NCBI GenBank assembly: GCA_014529385.2
Contig: CM043965.1
Coordinates: forward strand, 13,427,412 to 13,491,411
Source: Adiantum capillus-veneris
Lineage: Eukaryota > Streptophyta > Polypodiopsida > Polypodiales > Pteridaceae
Length of the DNA: 64,000 nt
Direction of reading: 5' to 3'
A model generated the notes under the pieces. It was given only the letters and a program-made list of their open reading frames with translations, was not told where the DNA came from and did no database searches. Position 1 is the first letter of the stretch. Each line of letters opens with the position of its first letter. The position numbers were made by a program, and so were the translations under genes. This document shows, in pieces, positions 1 through 12,552 of the stretch.

Positions 1-189
1 CAGATGGCCCCCCCTTTGGATCCCTATTTTCCCTCCTTTGGATCCCTACTGTGGCCAGTCTGCTAGCTTAACCAATATTCTAGCTTTTTCTCCCTTGGCA
101 CTTCCCCACATTAAATGATCAGTTTAATATGAGAAAATCATTTAGGAGAATTAGATATTGATTATTATGACACCGATTTTCGATGGTCA
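1..189. other. Left flank, no gene
   Basis: No coding sequence is seen. The motif TTTGGATCCCTA occurs twice close together (about 16-48). This stretch does not resemble the first 880 bp of the downstream LTR copy (8153-9035), so the upstream LTR is cut or replaced here. Confidence 0.5.
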
Positions 190-386
190 CTTGGGCCTAT
201 CCTCTCTCCCGCCATCGCGCGCTCTCTGCATCGTCCACAGCCGCATATGCATGCACTCTCTCTCCCTAATTCTTATCCTCACCATCACCCTCATACTCCC
301 TCCCACGCTCTCTGTGTCACCCACAACAGCCCCTTTTTTGCTCTTTCTCTCTTCCTAGCCCATGCTGGCGCAGCAGAGTAACCGGA

Positions 387-491
<105 letters not shown>

Positions 492-597
492 CCACACCCA
501 TCCCTCACCCACTCACTCCCCGGCGCACGCTGGCCCGTCTTTCGCTTCCTCTCTCTCCATCACGCTCGTCGTGAGCAGGCCCCGTGGGTGCATTGGT

Positions 598-598
<1 letters not shown>

Positions 599-664
<66 letters not shown>
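599..664. repeat. (CA)n microsatellite in 5' LTR
   Basis: A pure CA run of about 66 bp. The matching tract in the 3' LTR (9574-9597) is about a third as long. A (TA)n tract follows at about 729-762. Confidence 0.95.
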
Positions 665-666
<2 letters not shown>

Positions 667-1227
667 CTCGCATACTCTCCCTCTCTCACTCACGCCTCTG
701 TGTCGCCGTTCTCTGCAGTAAGAAACATTATATATATATATATATATATAAATATATATAACACTCCCTCGTTCCCACACACACACTCTCCCGCCTAGAC
801 ACACGCACACACACGACACACACTCATATATATACACATACATCCACGCACACTCACATACATACACACGCACGCATAAACGCACACACCAACAAAATAC
901 AAAAAAAAGAAATTGAATAACATCGACATTGACAAAAGAAAGAAGAAGACCAAATCTTGCGACATTGATACCAAAACAAGCAAAGGCGCCGAAGGCATGC
1001 CCCGGCTGACCCCGAAAGTGACGAATGTGCTACACCGACGCACCAGTGAGGCTGCCATTCACCGGCATCGCGTCCACGACGCCCTCTTCAGTAAAAACCG
1101 TAGGTTGTCATCATTTTTTTTCCAGTTTCAACCAAACCTTGTAAAAATCCCAAATTTGTAAATTCTCATCTCTCTAGGTGATGGTCACAAAGGCCCACCT
1201 AGAGGTTTTTCTTATAATATTTCTCAA

Positions 1228-1319
1228 GACAAAGCAAGGGTCAACCACCCAGGGCCCATCGCCTTGCTTTGTCTCCCCTGGTTAGATTACCCTAATCACA
1301 CCAGATTATCCTAATCTAA
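1228..1319 (+). promoter_or_regulatory. Conserved inverted repeats upstream of the LTR TATA box
   Basis: GACAAAGCAAGG (1228-1239) pairs perfectly with CCTTGCTTTGTC (1262-1273), leaving a 22-nt loop. Next come two imperfect 13-bp palindromes, GATTACCCTAATC (1285-1297) and GATTATCCTAATC (1304-1316), framed by TTAGATTA and TAATCTAA. All are retained at 10157-10248 in the other LTR, just upstream of the TATA box. The position suggests enhancer or promoter elements; binding proteins are not known. Confidence 0.55.
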
Positions 1320-1332
1320 AGTAGCCAACACC

Positions 1333-1340
1333 TATAAAAA
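1333..1340 (+). promoter_or_regulatory. TATA box of the 5' LTR
   Basis: TATAAAAA in the context CCTATAAAAAGGCAC, conserved at 10262-10269 in the 3' LTR. Transcription would start about 30 bp downstream, defining the R region. Later LTR sequence includes the (GT)n tract. Confidence 0.65.
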
Positions 1341-1718
1341 GGCACTAAGAGGTCACTATCGGAGGGGGTGGGGGCAAGTTCATCAGAGGTCATCACTTGG
1401 TAGTATTTTGGTGGGAGGAATTTGCAACATTTGCACCACGAGAGAGGGGATTTAGTGTAGCGATTTTCTTTTGGAAATTTGTACTATGTGAAGAAGCTGT
1501 GTCTACATCTTGACTCCAACGCTCGATGCACACACACTCATGTTAGCAAGCTTTTATGTTAGTGAGTCATCTGTAGAGAACGCACCAAGTAGGCTCACTA
1601 TCTTTCTCTCTATCTCTCTATCACCATGATTTGCCACCTCGTCGGAAATAAGGTTGCCGTAAATATTGCAAGAGAATAATTCTCCCTCACACCCCTGAGG
1701 GTTTTCATCACCTTTCTA

Positions 1719-1721
<3 letters not shown>

Positions 1722-1782
<61 letters not shown>
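1722..1782. repeat. (GT)n microsatellite in 5' LTR
   Basis: A pure GT run of about 61 bp. The 3' LTR has a shorter run (10656-10677) preceded by a T-run. Confidence 0.95.
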
Positions 1783-1786
<4 letters not shown>

Positions 1787-1938
1787 TCCGTGATATTTCA
1801 AATCACCGTTGTCTGCGTCCTAACCGCTCAAAGCTAGGTGGTGCCCCCTGTTCGCTTCACTGTGACCGGCTTGCGGCGTGCATCGGCTCCCGGCGTTTTA
1901 GAGGCCGTTGGGGTCCGTGTCGCATTTTACGCTCGTCA

Positions 1939-1956
1939 TTTGGTGTCCCCACTAAG
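1939..1956 (+). other. Candidate primer-binding site of the gypsy element
   Basis: The bases directly after the LTR end (TTTGGTGTCCCCACTAAG) begin with TGG a short distance from the LTR, as expected for complementarity to a tRNA 3' CCA end. The tRNA is not identified. It is not the initiator-Met type used by the copia elements in this window. Confidence 0.35.
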
Positions 1957-2013
1957 GAGGGATTCTCGGAAACCTTCAGTTTACAATGCTGAAAGCAACA
2001 AACCTCATCAATC

Positions 2014-2879
2014 ATGGACGAATGGCTGAAGGAATTCTCTAACTGGAGAACGACGGAGGAAGAGACTGGAGAAGCACTGACCACCTTCATCGAAGTGCTG
2101 CTGCCAGAATACACCATCGTAAACATCCAAGAGGTAAACTCTCCATCTCGTATTACTCGTGCTAACTGCAAGCTGAGAGCATCAGGTGGGAAGGCTATGA
2201 AGTGCCATCACTGCTGTCAACCAAAGCATTCTGTCAATGAGTGCCAACAGAGGAAGTGAAGAAAGAACGGTGAGTTTTGCTTTTGAAAACTGCGGCACTC
2301 TCACGACAATCAAATTTTCTGTAGCACCAAGTGTTTCTCTCTAATGCTTCAAGAGGAATCGTCAACTACATCAACCACAAAGTCTACGTCTGGAAGCCTA
2401 GAGCATTTGGTGGACGCAAGTGGGCCTACACTCTCTCTAGGCCTGGAGAGTTCAAATGAAGTTCGACCACCCAAGCACCGTCGCCGCATGCAGAATGGAA
2501 AGCCGATTGTGGTAGACTCTTCTCGCCTAGTCTGTTTTGGACCTAATGTGGAGGATTGTGCGGACTTCTACAAGAGGTAGAAGCATGTGGTGAAGGTGTC
2601 ACCTCGTCAACACCTGAGGTACTCAACCCTAGTGGTCAAGATCCTTGCCCTACACCTGACATGGATAATAACAATAGGCCAGAAGTATTTCCTTTCTGTT
2701 TCTTGCAACACATGCATGTAAACGTGTATATTGATAGGAAGATATTCTATCAGCAAAAGATTGTTTTCTTATTCGGAGCCGAGATGCTTGATGAAATCCT
2801 GAGATCTCCACGCCCCATCATCTTGCCCCTTCTGGATTACTACCACTCTTTTGATGTAAGCATCTTTATTCTATTCTAG
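2014..2879 (+). pseudogene. Upstream ORF of the gypsy element, with a zinc knuckle
   Basis: A reading frame opens at an ATG about 75 bp after the LTR (2014-2259). It ends in a perfect CX2CX4HX4C knuckle (CHHCCQPKHSVNEC) followed by basic residues. Two further open segments in other frames follow (2344-2580, 2556-2879), so one longer ORF has probably been broken by indels. A GTAAGC in the context TTTGATGTAAGC near 2853 could be a splice donor. Ogre/Tat elements are known to carry an extra ORF before gag, and this fits that position. Its function is unknown. It could instead be a captured fragment. Confidence 0.5.
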
Positions 2880-2998
2880 CTTTGCGATCCATTCTTTATT
2901 TTGTTTTAATCTATCCGTCCAACCCTGTAAAAAGCCGCTATGAGCCGCTACTGTCCTTAATTAAAAAAAAAAAGTTTGTAATTTCTTGAGTCACTACC

Positions 2999-4067
2999 AT
3001 GGCAAGTGTTTCTTTCCCCATGTTCAGTGGAAAGAAGGGAGAAGATGTCACCACCGACTTTCTGGATGATTTGGACATCGCTTGTGTAGTTTCCAACAAG
3101 GATGACGACGCCTCACGGATACGAATTTTTCCTCTACTGATAAAAGTAGAGGCCAAGTCTTGGTACAATGCTTTGCCCCAGGCTACCAAAAATGCATGGA
3201 TGTGTTACATGCTGCCTTTGTGAAGAGGTTTGGTGGAGGCACAACCTCGGAGAAGCTATGGCAGCTACTGACGGAATTAAAGCAAGGAGGTCTGCTAGAG
3301 TATGCCACCTACGAGCCCAAGTTTGTGGATTTGTGGGAGAGATGGGTTGCTTCACTGGAGGAGGGTGAAGGAGCGCCTAATTTCCTAAAGAAGGACCGTT
3401 TCATTGCTGGCCTGTGGTCGCCGCTTAAGGAGAAGGTGAAGGGAAGGTTTCCTGCAACGTATGAGTTCGCAGTGGAAGTAGTCCGCCTTAAAGACAAGAA
3501 GCTGCGCATGCAAGCAAAAGTCAACGAGTCAGAGGAATCAAGCTCAGTCCGACTAACCCCAATGATTGCAACAGCCGTTCATAGAGCCCAACCAGAAGAG
3601 GCATCAGAAGAGCAGCAAGACCTGTTGAGTCACATCACTACCCAACTCGAGAGTTTATCCGTACATCTGGTGCAGCAAGGGCATGCACCCGTCAGAAATC
3701 CAGAACAAGGAAGAGGACAACGAAGGAAAAACCAGGAGTACCACTACCATAATTGCGGGGAAGACGGCCATGGTATGTACTACTGCCCACATCCAAGAAG
3801 GCAGAATTTCAATAGAGGAGGGAGACAGAATCAGGTCTCTCCGCCAAGGGCAAGACCACCACCACCCAGGCAACCAGGGTCGATTCCACCGGTCCAAATC
3901 CTTTGACCACTTGTACAACAACCACAACCACAACCTCTTATTCCACCGCTACCCCCACCACCTGCTGTAAACCAAGCAGTGAGTGTTATTAGCTTGGAAT
4001 CTAAAGGGAAGGCAAAGGTAGAAGAAATAGTTCGAGAGAAGCACAAAGGGAAAGAAAAAGTAGAATA
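2999..4067 (+). pseudogene. gag of the gypsy element (frameshifted)
   Basis: The capsid-like part starts at ATG 2999 (MASVSFPMFSGKKGED). After about 65 residues it shifts frame near 3195 into the frame read at 3160-3906. The usual plant gypsy gag pattern is visible: an aromatic AKSWYNALP block, an LWQLLTELKQG block, YEPKFVDLWERWV, and a FIAGLWSPLKEKVKGRFP block. A degenerate zinc knuckle (HNCGEDGHGMYYC, first Cys lost) and a proline/arginine-rich tail follow. The protein would form the virus-like particle. Stops and the frameshift make it non-functional. Confidence 0.8.
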
Positions 4068-4068
4068 A

Positions 4069-5013
4069 GTGGATGCCATGGGAGTAAAGCGTGCCAGGCA
4101 CGAAGAAGCCTCTCAAAAAGAAGAGAAAATGAAAGGGAACGACGAGTCTAGCAAGCAAGCAGCTAAACCGCGACGGAAGATAGACATCGTGGATTTCTCA
4201 CTAGGTGAGTATGCTAAACCCTATGACTTAGTTCAGGATGTGTTGATGCATGGCCCGAAGATAACTTGGCCCCAATTACTCCACCTTGCACGAAAGATGA
4301 GGAGGCAATGGACGAAGATGGTAAGTACAAGGAAATCAAGACCAAGGATAGCTCAAGCTATCTCTGGGAGGGATCTCGATGACATCCTACCAACTATGGA
4401 TGCCCACATCAAGGGGCAATGAATCTCAAACATCTACATAGATGGTGGCGCGCAAATATGCGTCATGAGTGAAAGAATGATGCACCATCTAGGCCTAGAG
4501 ATGAGTAGGCCACCACCCTGCCGAGCCAAAATGGCAAATAATGTAAGAGTGAAATGTGCAGGCATTGTGAATGCGGTCAAAGTAAAGGCATTCAATACAG
4601 AAGTGGAGGTAGACATCTTCGTCATGCCACACAAAGAGAAGGGCTACCCTATCATTCTTGGGAGACCCTGGCTCATGGCTATGGAAGCTAAGCAAGATTG
4701 GAGTACCGGAATGATCCAGATGAAGGACGCTAAAGGGAAGTCTATATTCTACGACATGAGGACCGAGAAGCAACGCAACATGATCTTGGAGGCTTTAGAA
4801 GATGATTCCACCAGTGACTATTCGTCCACCTCAGGAGAAGAGACAACAACAACTGAAGAGAGTGACAATAGCATCAAAGTGATGGGGGTCATCCTTAAAG
4901 AACCAAAAAGATTGACACAATCTGAAGCACCCTCGACAAACCGAGAGGAACCATCAGGTACGCAATCCTTAGAGGATACAAGTAAGTTACATCGGATGCT
5001 CTCCAATGAGTAA
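4069..5013 (+). pseudogene. Protease region of the gypsy element
   Basis: A lysine/glutamate-rich linker leads into the pre-protease block typical of these elements (RKIDIVDFSLGEY, about 4174-4212). A stop (about 4420) precedes the retropepsin core. The active-site motif reads IDGGAQICVMSE, D-G-G-A where D-T/S-G-A is usual. The flap and ILGRPWLMAM block are present (about 4650-4680). An acidic Ser/Thr/Glu-rich linker then leads towards RT. The domain would cleave the Gag-Pol polyprotein. The internal stop makes it inactive. Confidence 0.75.
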
Positions 5014-5019
5014 ACCGAT

Positions 5020-5865
5020 GAGGAGAGGAAGGAATATGTCTCCATGCTAGGTAACTTCACTACATTGTTCATTGATGGTTATGACAAGATCACAGGAATC
5101 ACAGTAGTACAACACCGCATAAAACTCAAGGAAGGAAGTAAACTCGTAGTGCAAAAGCTCAGAAGACTTGGGGTAATCCAACAAGAGGCACTACTCAAAG
5201 AAGTGAGGAAATTGCTATAGGCATGTTTCATCTACCCCGTCGAAAACTCATAATGGGTCTCTCCAGTAGTAGTCACACCAAAGAAGAATGGCAAGTGGAG
5301 AGTCTGTGTCGACTATAAACCTCTCAATGCAGCCACAAAGAGGGATCACTTTCCCCTCCCATTCCAAGATGAAATTTTCAATGAAGTGGCAGGTCATGAG
5401 CGCTACACAGTATGTGATGGCTACTCAGGATACTTTTAGATTAGCATTGTGGAAGAAGACCACAAAAAGAAAACTTTCATAACACCTTGGGGATGCTTTG
5501 CTTACAGAGTGATGCCTTTTGGCCTCACCAACGCTTCGGCCACATTCCAGTGCTATGTGACCTTTGTCTTCCAACCATACTTTGGAACGTCAATATGGGT
5601 CTTCATAGATGATTTTTGAATCCATAGTTCATGCTCCCTCCATTTGAGCAAAGTCTATGATGGCCTGACCAGGCTGCAAACTTTGGGTGGCCAACTCAAC
5701 GTGGATAAGTGTCACATTGGTGAAAGCAAAGTCACTCTCCTTGGCCATGTAATTTTAGCAAAAGGGATTGAGGTTGATCCTAGCAATATTCAAGCTCTGG
5801 TATCTTTGTCATCACCCACCATAGCTAAGCAGTTGGTTTCTTTCCTTCAGAAGGTGAGATACTAA
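5020..5865 (+). pseudogene. Reverse transcriptase of the gypsy element
   Basis: Read with several stops and frame changes: PVVVTPKKNGKWRVCVDY (about 5265-5318), PFGLTNASATFQ (about 5518-5552) and the catalytic block VFIDDF (5599-5616), where gypsy RTs have a Y/F-x-DD motif, followed at once by a stop. The thumb/connection segment continues at 5644-5865 (LGHVILAKGIEVDP). In-frame stops at about 5218 and 5617 rule out function. Confidence 0.85.
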
Positions 5866-6760
5866 AGTAGGTTCATTCACTTGCTATCTCAAGTGGTTCT
5901 CCCTCTACAACAAGTCACCCAGAGGGATGTCTTCTCATGGAGTGAAGAAAATGAGCAGCAATGTACTACTGCAAAAGGACCCCCAAACTTCTTTCATGCG
6001 TCCTATTTATTTCTCTTGACGTGTCATGACCCCATCAGAAAAGGGACTCACCGAAGTAGAACACATGGTGCTCGCACTAATGTTTGCTACCACAAAGTTC
6101 CGCTCCTATCTACTGCCTAGACCCTTTGTAATTCTGACAATGGAGGAGGTTTTTTCGTATGTAATGCGACACATGGATGTCTCATCTAGGAACTCTAAAT
6201 GGCTGGTTGAAATACAAGAGTTTGACTACACCATGCAAGTAGAAAACTCCACCAGGGCTAGTTTAGCGGGTATTCTTACTCATTGCCACTATGAGAAGAA
6301 GCTGAAGGTCAACACGGAAGCAAAAGAAGAGACACCAATGGTAGAAAGTCCTAAGCTAGAAAGAGCTCACTCTCTTTTCTTTGACGGAGCATACAAGAGA
6401 ATAGTGGACCGGTTTGCAGCTGGCATAATCATTTTCAATGAGCAATAGGAAAGAGTATTCTCCATCGGGCAGCTATTACTCTCCCACTCCAACAATGAAG
6501 CAGAGTATGCAGCTTTAACAATGTATTTTGTAAGGGATTCAGCACCTAAATGTGTTTGGCGATGCTTTGCTTCTGATAAAGCACATAAACGACACTTGGG
6601 TTTGCAAAAATCAAGTTTTACTTGGTCAACTACGCCAAGTTAAGGATCTCTTAAGGAAGTTTGAAGCAGTGAAACTATTTCATGTCCCAAGGACAGAAAA
6701 TCAGGAGGCAGATGCTCTAGCCAAGGAAAGAATACAAGACGTTCCCGTAGGAGCAATCAA
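5866..6760 (+). pseudogene. Double RNase H region of the gypsy element
   Basis: The first, decayed RNase H lies at about 5930-6290 (EVEHMVLALMFATTKFRSYL). A second RNase H-like domain is at about 6355-6740: it starts with SLFFDGAYKRIVDRFAAG, continues with SNNEAEYAAL and ends with VPRTENQEADALAKE. A second, archaeal-type RNase H after the regular one is diagnostic of the Tat/Ogre clade. Stops at about 6446 and 6537 interrupt it. Confidence 0.75.
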
Positions 6761-6769
6761 ACTGAAACT

Positions 6770-8097
6770 GCCCCTCTTTCAAGCTAGTGATGCTATGCCT
6801 GATATCATTAGCTTTCTAGATACAGGAGAATGTCTGAAAGGGTACACTAAAGGCCAGAAACAGTGGCTAGTAAGGAAGGCTACAAGATACTGCCTTGTAA
6901 ACGACCACTTGTATTGTAAGGGCAAGGATCAGATTCTTAGGCGAGTGCCAACCTCCAGTGAGATCACAGAGGTAATTTCAAGTTGCCATGATGGTGTCTG
7001 CGGCGGTCATTTTGCTTTAGATATCACCAGTAGGAAGATTCTACACGCATGATACTCTTGGCCTAGTCTAAACTGGGATGTACATCATTGGTGTAAAACA
7101 TGCAAGGCCTGTCAAGTGGCCAGTGATTGCACACTAACCTATGAGCCACAGACTCCTATCATCTCATATGGTCCATTTGAGAAATGAAATAGATGCAATC
7201 GGTCCACTACCAAGGGCCCAATCTGGAAAACTATACATTCTAGTTGGTGTAGACTACATGACCCGATGGGCAGAAGTAGTAGCCACCACCCGCATTACAG
7301 CCCAAGAGGTAGCAAAGTTCATATTTGAGCACATCTGTTGTTGCTGTTTTGGCACTCCTCTTGAGATAACATCAGATAGGGGACCAGGTTTCAGAGGCGA
7401 TCTGGTGGGAGAACTGATGAAAAATTTATGCATTACACGTCGACATTCCACACCATACTATCCACAGTGAAATGGCCTAGTAGAAAAGGTAAATGGAATG
7501 ATCTACAAAATCATCACAAAACAGGTGAATAACCACATAGGAGATTGGGATAAACATCTCATGGCTGCTCTATGGGCCTACCGAACGACGTTTCGAACAT
7601 GATTAGGTTTCACCCCTTTCCATCTAGTTTACGGAAAGGAGGCAATCCTACCCATTGAGGTACAGATAGCCAGCTTACGAGTCATGGCTAGCCAATTACA
7701 GCGCCCAATTGTAAATCTCCGCAACCACATCCTGGATCTGGAAAGGATCCAACTAGATAGGGAAGATGCAATCAATCACTATGCAGCACAAGCAGAGCGA
7801 CGCCGGCTCACCTTCAATCAAGGGCTTAAGGAAAAGGGCTTGGAAAAAGGCATGTTAGTATTGAGATACGACAACAGATTTGACACCAGAAAGGAGAAGA
7901 AATTTCAACCCCGATGGGAAGGACCATTCATTGTCAAAAGGCGGTATGACAACGACAGCTATAAGCCAATGGAAGCAGATGGGAGAATTCACAAGACTAG
8001 AGTCAATGGATGGAGGCTAAAAAGGTATTTCCTTAGGTTTGATCCAGAGCATGCTAGATATTCCAGAAGAGGGAGAACCCTCCAACTCCACGACTAA
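6770..8097 (+). pseudogene. Integrase of the gypsy element
   Basis: The zinc-binding HHCC part is visible (H-x-GGH at about 6990-7010, then WCKTCKACQ at about 7090-7116). The DDE core follows: VDYMTRWAEVV (first Asp, about 7249), SDRGPGFRG (second Asp, about 7374) and, after a stop, NGLVEKVNG, where the last acidic residue is expected (about 7485). The C-terminal part reaches 8097 and includes KFQPRWEGPFIVKRRY and a final VNGWRLKRYF block. Stops at about 7050, 7468 and 7600 make it a pseudogene. Confidence 0.85.
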
Positions 8098-8136
8098 AGA
8101 ATCAGAGGTAGGGCTAGAAGCATGAATGCCTCTAGC

Positions 8137-8152
8137 CAGACGGGAGGGCTAA
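8137..8152 (+). other. Polypurine tract of the gypsy element
   Basis: CCAGACGGGAGGGCTAA lies directly before TGATGGCC, where the 3' LTR is taken to start (8153). This is the plus-strand primer region of reverse transcription. The exact border is inferred, because the 5' LTR start is not in the window. Confidence 0.5.
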
Positions 8153-8488
8153 TGATGGCCGGTTTTCGAAACCGCGATCGCGAGAACCAAACCCCAAGAA
8201 AGGGAGAGCATATTACCAAGAAAAAAAGAGAAAAAAAGAGAAAAAGGAGGTTTATTTAACATTCACCACCCCTCTAGGCTTAACCACTGGCAGGGCGCCA
8301 CCAATTTGGCCACACCTCTCCATTAGCACCTGGGGCCCGCTCTCTCTCCTACTGCTCGGCTCCGCCAACCCACTCTCTCTCACTTACCTTGCCGCTGCAC
8401 CACCCGGCCCAATGGGCGCATAAAAAAAACGTTTCCTAGATTCCCTAGCGGGCCGCTAGTTTTGTAATATTCACTCTCTCTCTTCCAT

Positions 8489-8489
<1 letters not shown>

Positions 8490-8582
<93 letters not shown>
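8490..8582. repeat. (CT)n microsatellite
   Basis: A pure CT run of about 92 bp in the LTR part that has no counterpart in the 5' LTR. Confidence 0.95.
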
Positions 8583-8585
<3 letters not shown>

Positions 8586-8805
8586 CTCGTCCATATCCCA
8601 GCCCTAGCGGGCCGCCATACTATACCCCCACCTCTTCCCTCTCGTCCACTCCCCCTCGGCTTCACTCTCCTCCCTATCCCCCCCCCTTGTTTTCTTCCCA
8701 CCGGCGACCACCGGCCTACTACCCCCCCGCCCCCCTATTTTCCCCTTCCATTAGCTCTCACTCTCTTCCTTTGGGTAAGCGGCCCCACAGGCATAGGAGG
8801 GAATC

Positions 8806-8847
<42 letters not shown>

Positions 8848-9101
8848 AATTCACTCCCCTCTCTCAATAACCTCTTATCCACATCCTTCCCCCCTCACTC
8901 ACACACTCTCACACCCTCTCTCTCACTCGGTGGGAACCCGCCAAAACACACACTCTCTCTCTCTACAACTACACAACCCCCCCCTTTCTTTCCGTTGACT
9001 ATACCCCCCCCGTTCTCGCCCTCTGTTGGCTACGGGCCACCCGGGCCTTTCCTTTCTCCCGCCATCGCGCGCTCTTTGCATCGCCAACAGCCGCATATGC
9101 A

Positions 9102-9158
<57 letters not shown>

Positions 9159-9226
9159 CCTAATTCTTATCCTCACCATCACCCTCATACTCCCTCCCAT
9201 GCTCTCTGTGTCATCCACAGCAGCCC

Positions 9227-9457
<231 letters not shown>

Positions 9458-10642
9458 CACCCACACACACCCATCCCTCACCCACTCACTCCCCGGTGCA
9501 TGTTGGCCCGTCTTTCACTTCCTGTCTCTCCATCGCGCTCGCCGTAAGCAGGCCCAGTGGGCGCATTGGTAAAACACACACACACACACACACACACCCC
9601 TTGCACACTCTCCGTCTCTCACTCACACCTCTGCATCGCCGTTCTCTGCAGTAAGAAACATAAAAAAATTTAATATAAATATATATATATAACACTCCCT
9701 CATTCCCACGCACACACTCTCCCGCCTACACACATGCACACACACGGTACACTCATATATATTAACACATATCCACACGCACTCACATACATACACACGC
9801 ACGCGTATACGCACACACCAAAAAATACAAAAAACACAAACCGAATGACATCAACATCGGCAAAAGAAAGAAGACGACCAAATCTCGCGACAATGACACC
9901 AAAACAAGCAAAGGCACCGAAGGCATGCCCCGGCCGACCCCGAAAGTGACGAATGCGCTACACCGATGCACCAGCGAGGCTGTCATTCACCGGCATCACG
10001 TCCACGACGCCCTTTTCATTAAAAACCGTAGGTTGTCATCATTTTTTTTCCAGTTTCAACCAAACCTTGTAAAAAATCCCAAATTTGTAAATTCTCATCT
10101 CTCTAGGTGATGGTCACTAAGGCCCACCTAGAGGTTTTCCTTATAATATTTCCCAAGACAAAGCAAGGGTCAACCACCCAGGACCCACCGCCTTGCTTTG
10201 TCTCCCCTGATTAGATTACCCTAATCACACCAGATTATCCTAATCTAAAGCGGACAACACCTATAAAAAGTCACTGAGAGGTCACTATCGAGGGGGAGGC
10301 AAGTTCATCAGAGGTCAGCACTTGGTAGTATTTTGGTGGAGGAATTGGCAACATTTGCACCACGAGAGAGGGGATTTAGTGTAGCAATTTTCTTTGGGAA
10401 TTTGTACTATGTGAAGAAGCTATGTCTACATCTCGACTCCAACGGTCGATGCACACACACTCATGTTAACAAGCTTTCGTGTCAGTGAGTCATCTCTAGG
10501 GAACTCACCAAGTAGGCTCACTATCTTTCCCTCTATCTCTCTATCACCATGATTTGCCACCTCGCCGGAAATAAAGTTGCTGGAAATATTGCAAGAGAAT
10601 AATTCTCCCTCACACCCCCGAGGGTTTTCATCACTTGTCTAT

Positions 10643-10677
<35 letters not shown>

Positions 10678-11487
10678 AGAGTCCGTGATATTTCAAATCA
10701 CCCTTGTCTGCGTCCTAGTCGCTCAAAGCTAGGTGGTGCCCCCTGTTTGCTTCACTATGACCGGCTTGCGGCGTGCATCGACTCCTGACGTTTTAGAGGC
10801 CATCGATGTCCATGTTGTGCTTTGCGCTCGTCAATACATACTCGCACATAGAGATCTACGTGCACATGCATGTGCACACATGCACACCCACACACACACA
10901 CACATAGGCATAAGTTGTTTGTACCTCCTCTCAATGCTTTACACTCTCTCCTTGAATGTAACTCCTTGTGATGCTTTGATGATATATCTTGCCCTTGGAT
11001 TCGAATCTATTACATGGTTAAACCCCTTGATAAGCTTTTGCCATTTAATCTACTCTCTTTTTCACCTTGAAGGCCCCCATGAAGATGGCCTCTTATTTAA
11101 CATGTTTTTAAGATTTCTAACTCCCTAGGGGAGAACATTTTCTTGGTGAGACCCTAACCTTGTAATTGATTCACCTACCACCAAGGCTTCCTTGGACTTT
11201 GAGGAAGCAGTTATTACTACCTTCCATGCCACGTGGTCCTATACAAGCTCCCTTCCCTCATTCCCTTTCTCTGGCAAATCTATATAGCAATGTCACCATT
11301 TGAGAATTAACCCCCTGTCATCCCTATACGTACGAAGTCCTTTTCTCTCCTCATCTTAGTAGCTAATTGGATCGATTTTTCCTGGAAGTCAATATTGCAA
11401 CATAATTTTGTTTTGAGAGTTAATTTTCTGTCCCTTGTTGTATTTAATTGCCACCTTATGGTTTCCTACTCTTCTAGATCAGACTTG

Positions 11488-11593
11488 AAATGATATATGG
11501 ATATGATACTCTCCCTGATTGACATAGGACTAACGGTGTGAAATGATATATGGATATGATACTCCCCCTGATTGACATAAAACTAACGGTGTG
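11488..11593. repeat. 53-bp tandem duplication
   Basis: 11488-11540 and 11541-11593 are nearly identical (three differences by eye), both starting AAATGATATATGGATATGAT. Confidence 0.9.
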
Positions 11594-12462
11594 GTGGTTG
11601 CTATTTTCTTCGATGCTTTGTTGCATTTTAAAATGGCATGGTGCATTGGTTTATTTCTCTCCCACAATGACTACTGGATCCAAGCTTTGGTATGTATGCT
11701 TGTGATGCATACATCCTCCGTGTTGCTACTATGAAGGTAGGCTAGTCTTGTTTTGTCTCGAAGATGCTTTTTGGATCATGTTTATTGTGTCTTATCTAAC
11801 TAGTACTACTCTTGTTGCTTCAATGGCTCTTTGTCTACTTTTTGTTGAAAAGGTAGCTTGAAATGCTCAAGGCTATGCATGATGAGGTGGTGGTTGTTAA
11901 CTAATAATAAATTCCCTGTGTCTACATAAGGTGAGAGATCTCTATCCCTCACTCAACCTTTGGATGTTTTGTTGTTCCTATCTTCCAAGTAAGAGAGAGT
12001 GAGAGTGAGTGGAAGAGGGTTTTTGGTGATGCCATCTAGTTGATCTTTGGGAAATTTGGGCTGTATTCCCCTTGTGACCATATGGAGATTGTGGAGGGAG
12101 ATTCTTCTTCGCATGTCTTTTATTGAAAATCTTATTTTCTTGTGTTTACTTAGATTTTGGAAATATTTTGTGATGGTCTTTAGCTATGGTTTTTGTTTAA
12201 ACAAAGGGGGAAAGCACTGCTTGAATGGTTTTTTTCCTTGTTGTGATTGGGGATACTAAATCTTTACCTCACTAACTGGTTCTAGAATCCTTATCATTGT
12301 AATTCTTGATTGGGTTGGTAATTGGTCATGATGCTTTGTACTAATAACCTGATTTTTCTTCTCCTATTGATTTAGACATTCCAATTTTTTCTAAAATAAG
12401 GCTATTTATTAGATGTTGCTCTAGTTGTTGGTCTATAGAATCCGATGTCTAAGGTGGATTTT

Positions 12463-12466
<4 letters not shown>

Positions 12467-12508
<42 letters not shown>

Positions 12509-12552
12509 CTATCCCCCCCCCCCCCCCCCCCCCCAACACACACACACACACA
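12467..12552. repeat. (CT)n-(C)n-(CA)n compound microsatellite
   Basis: A CT run (about 12467-12504), a poly-C run (about 12515-12533) and CA repeats (about 12535-12552) follow one another. Confidence 0.95.
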
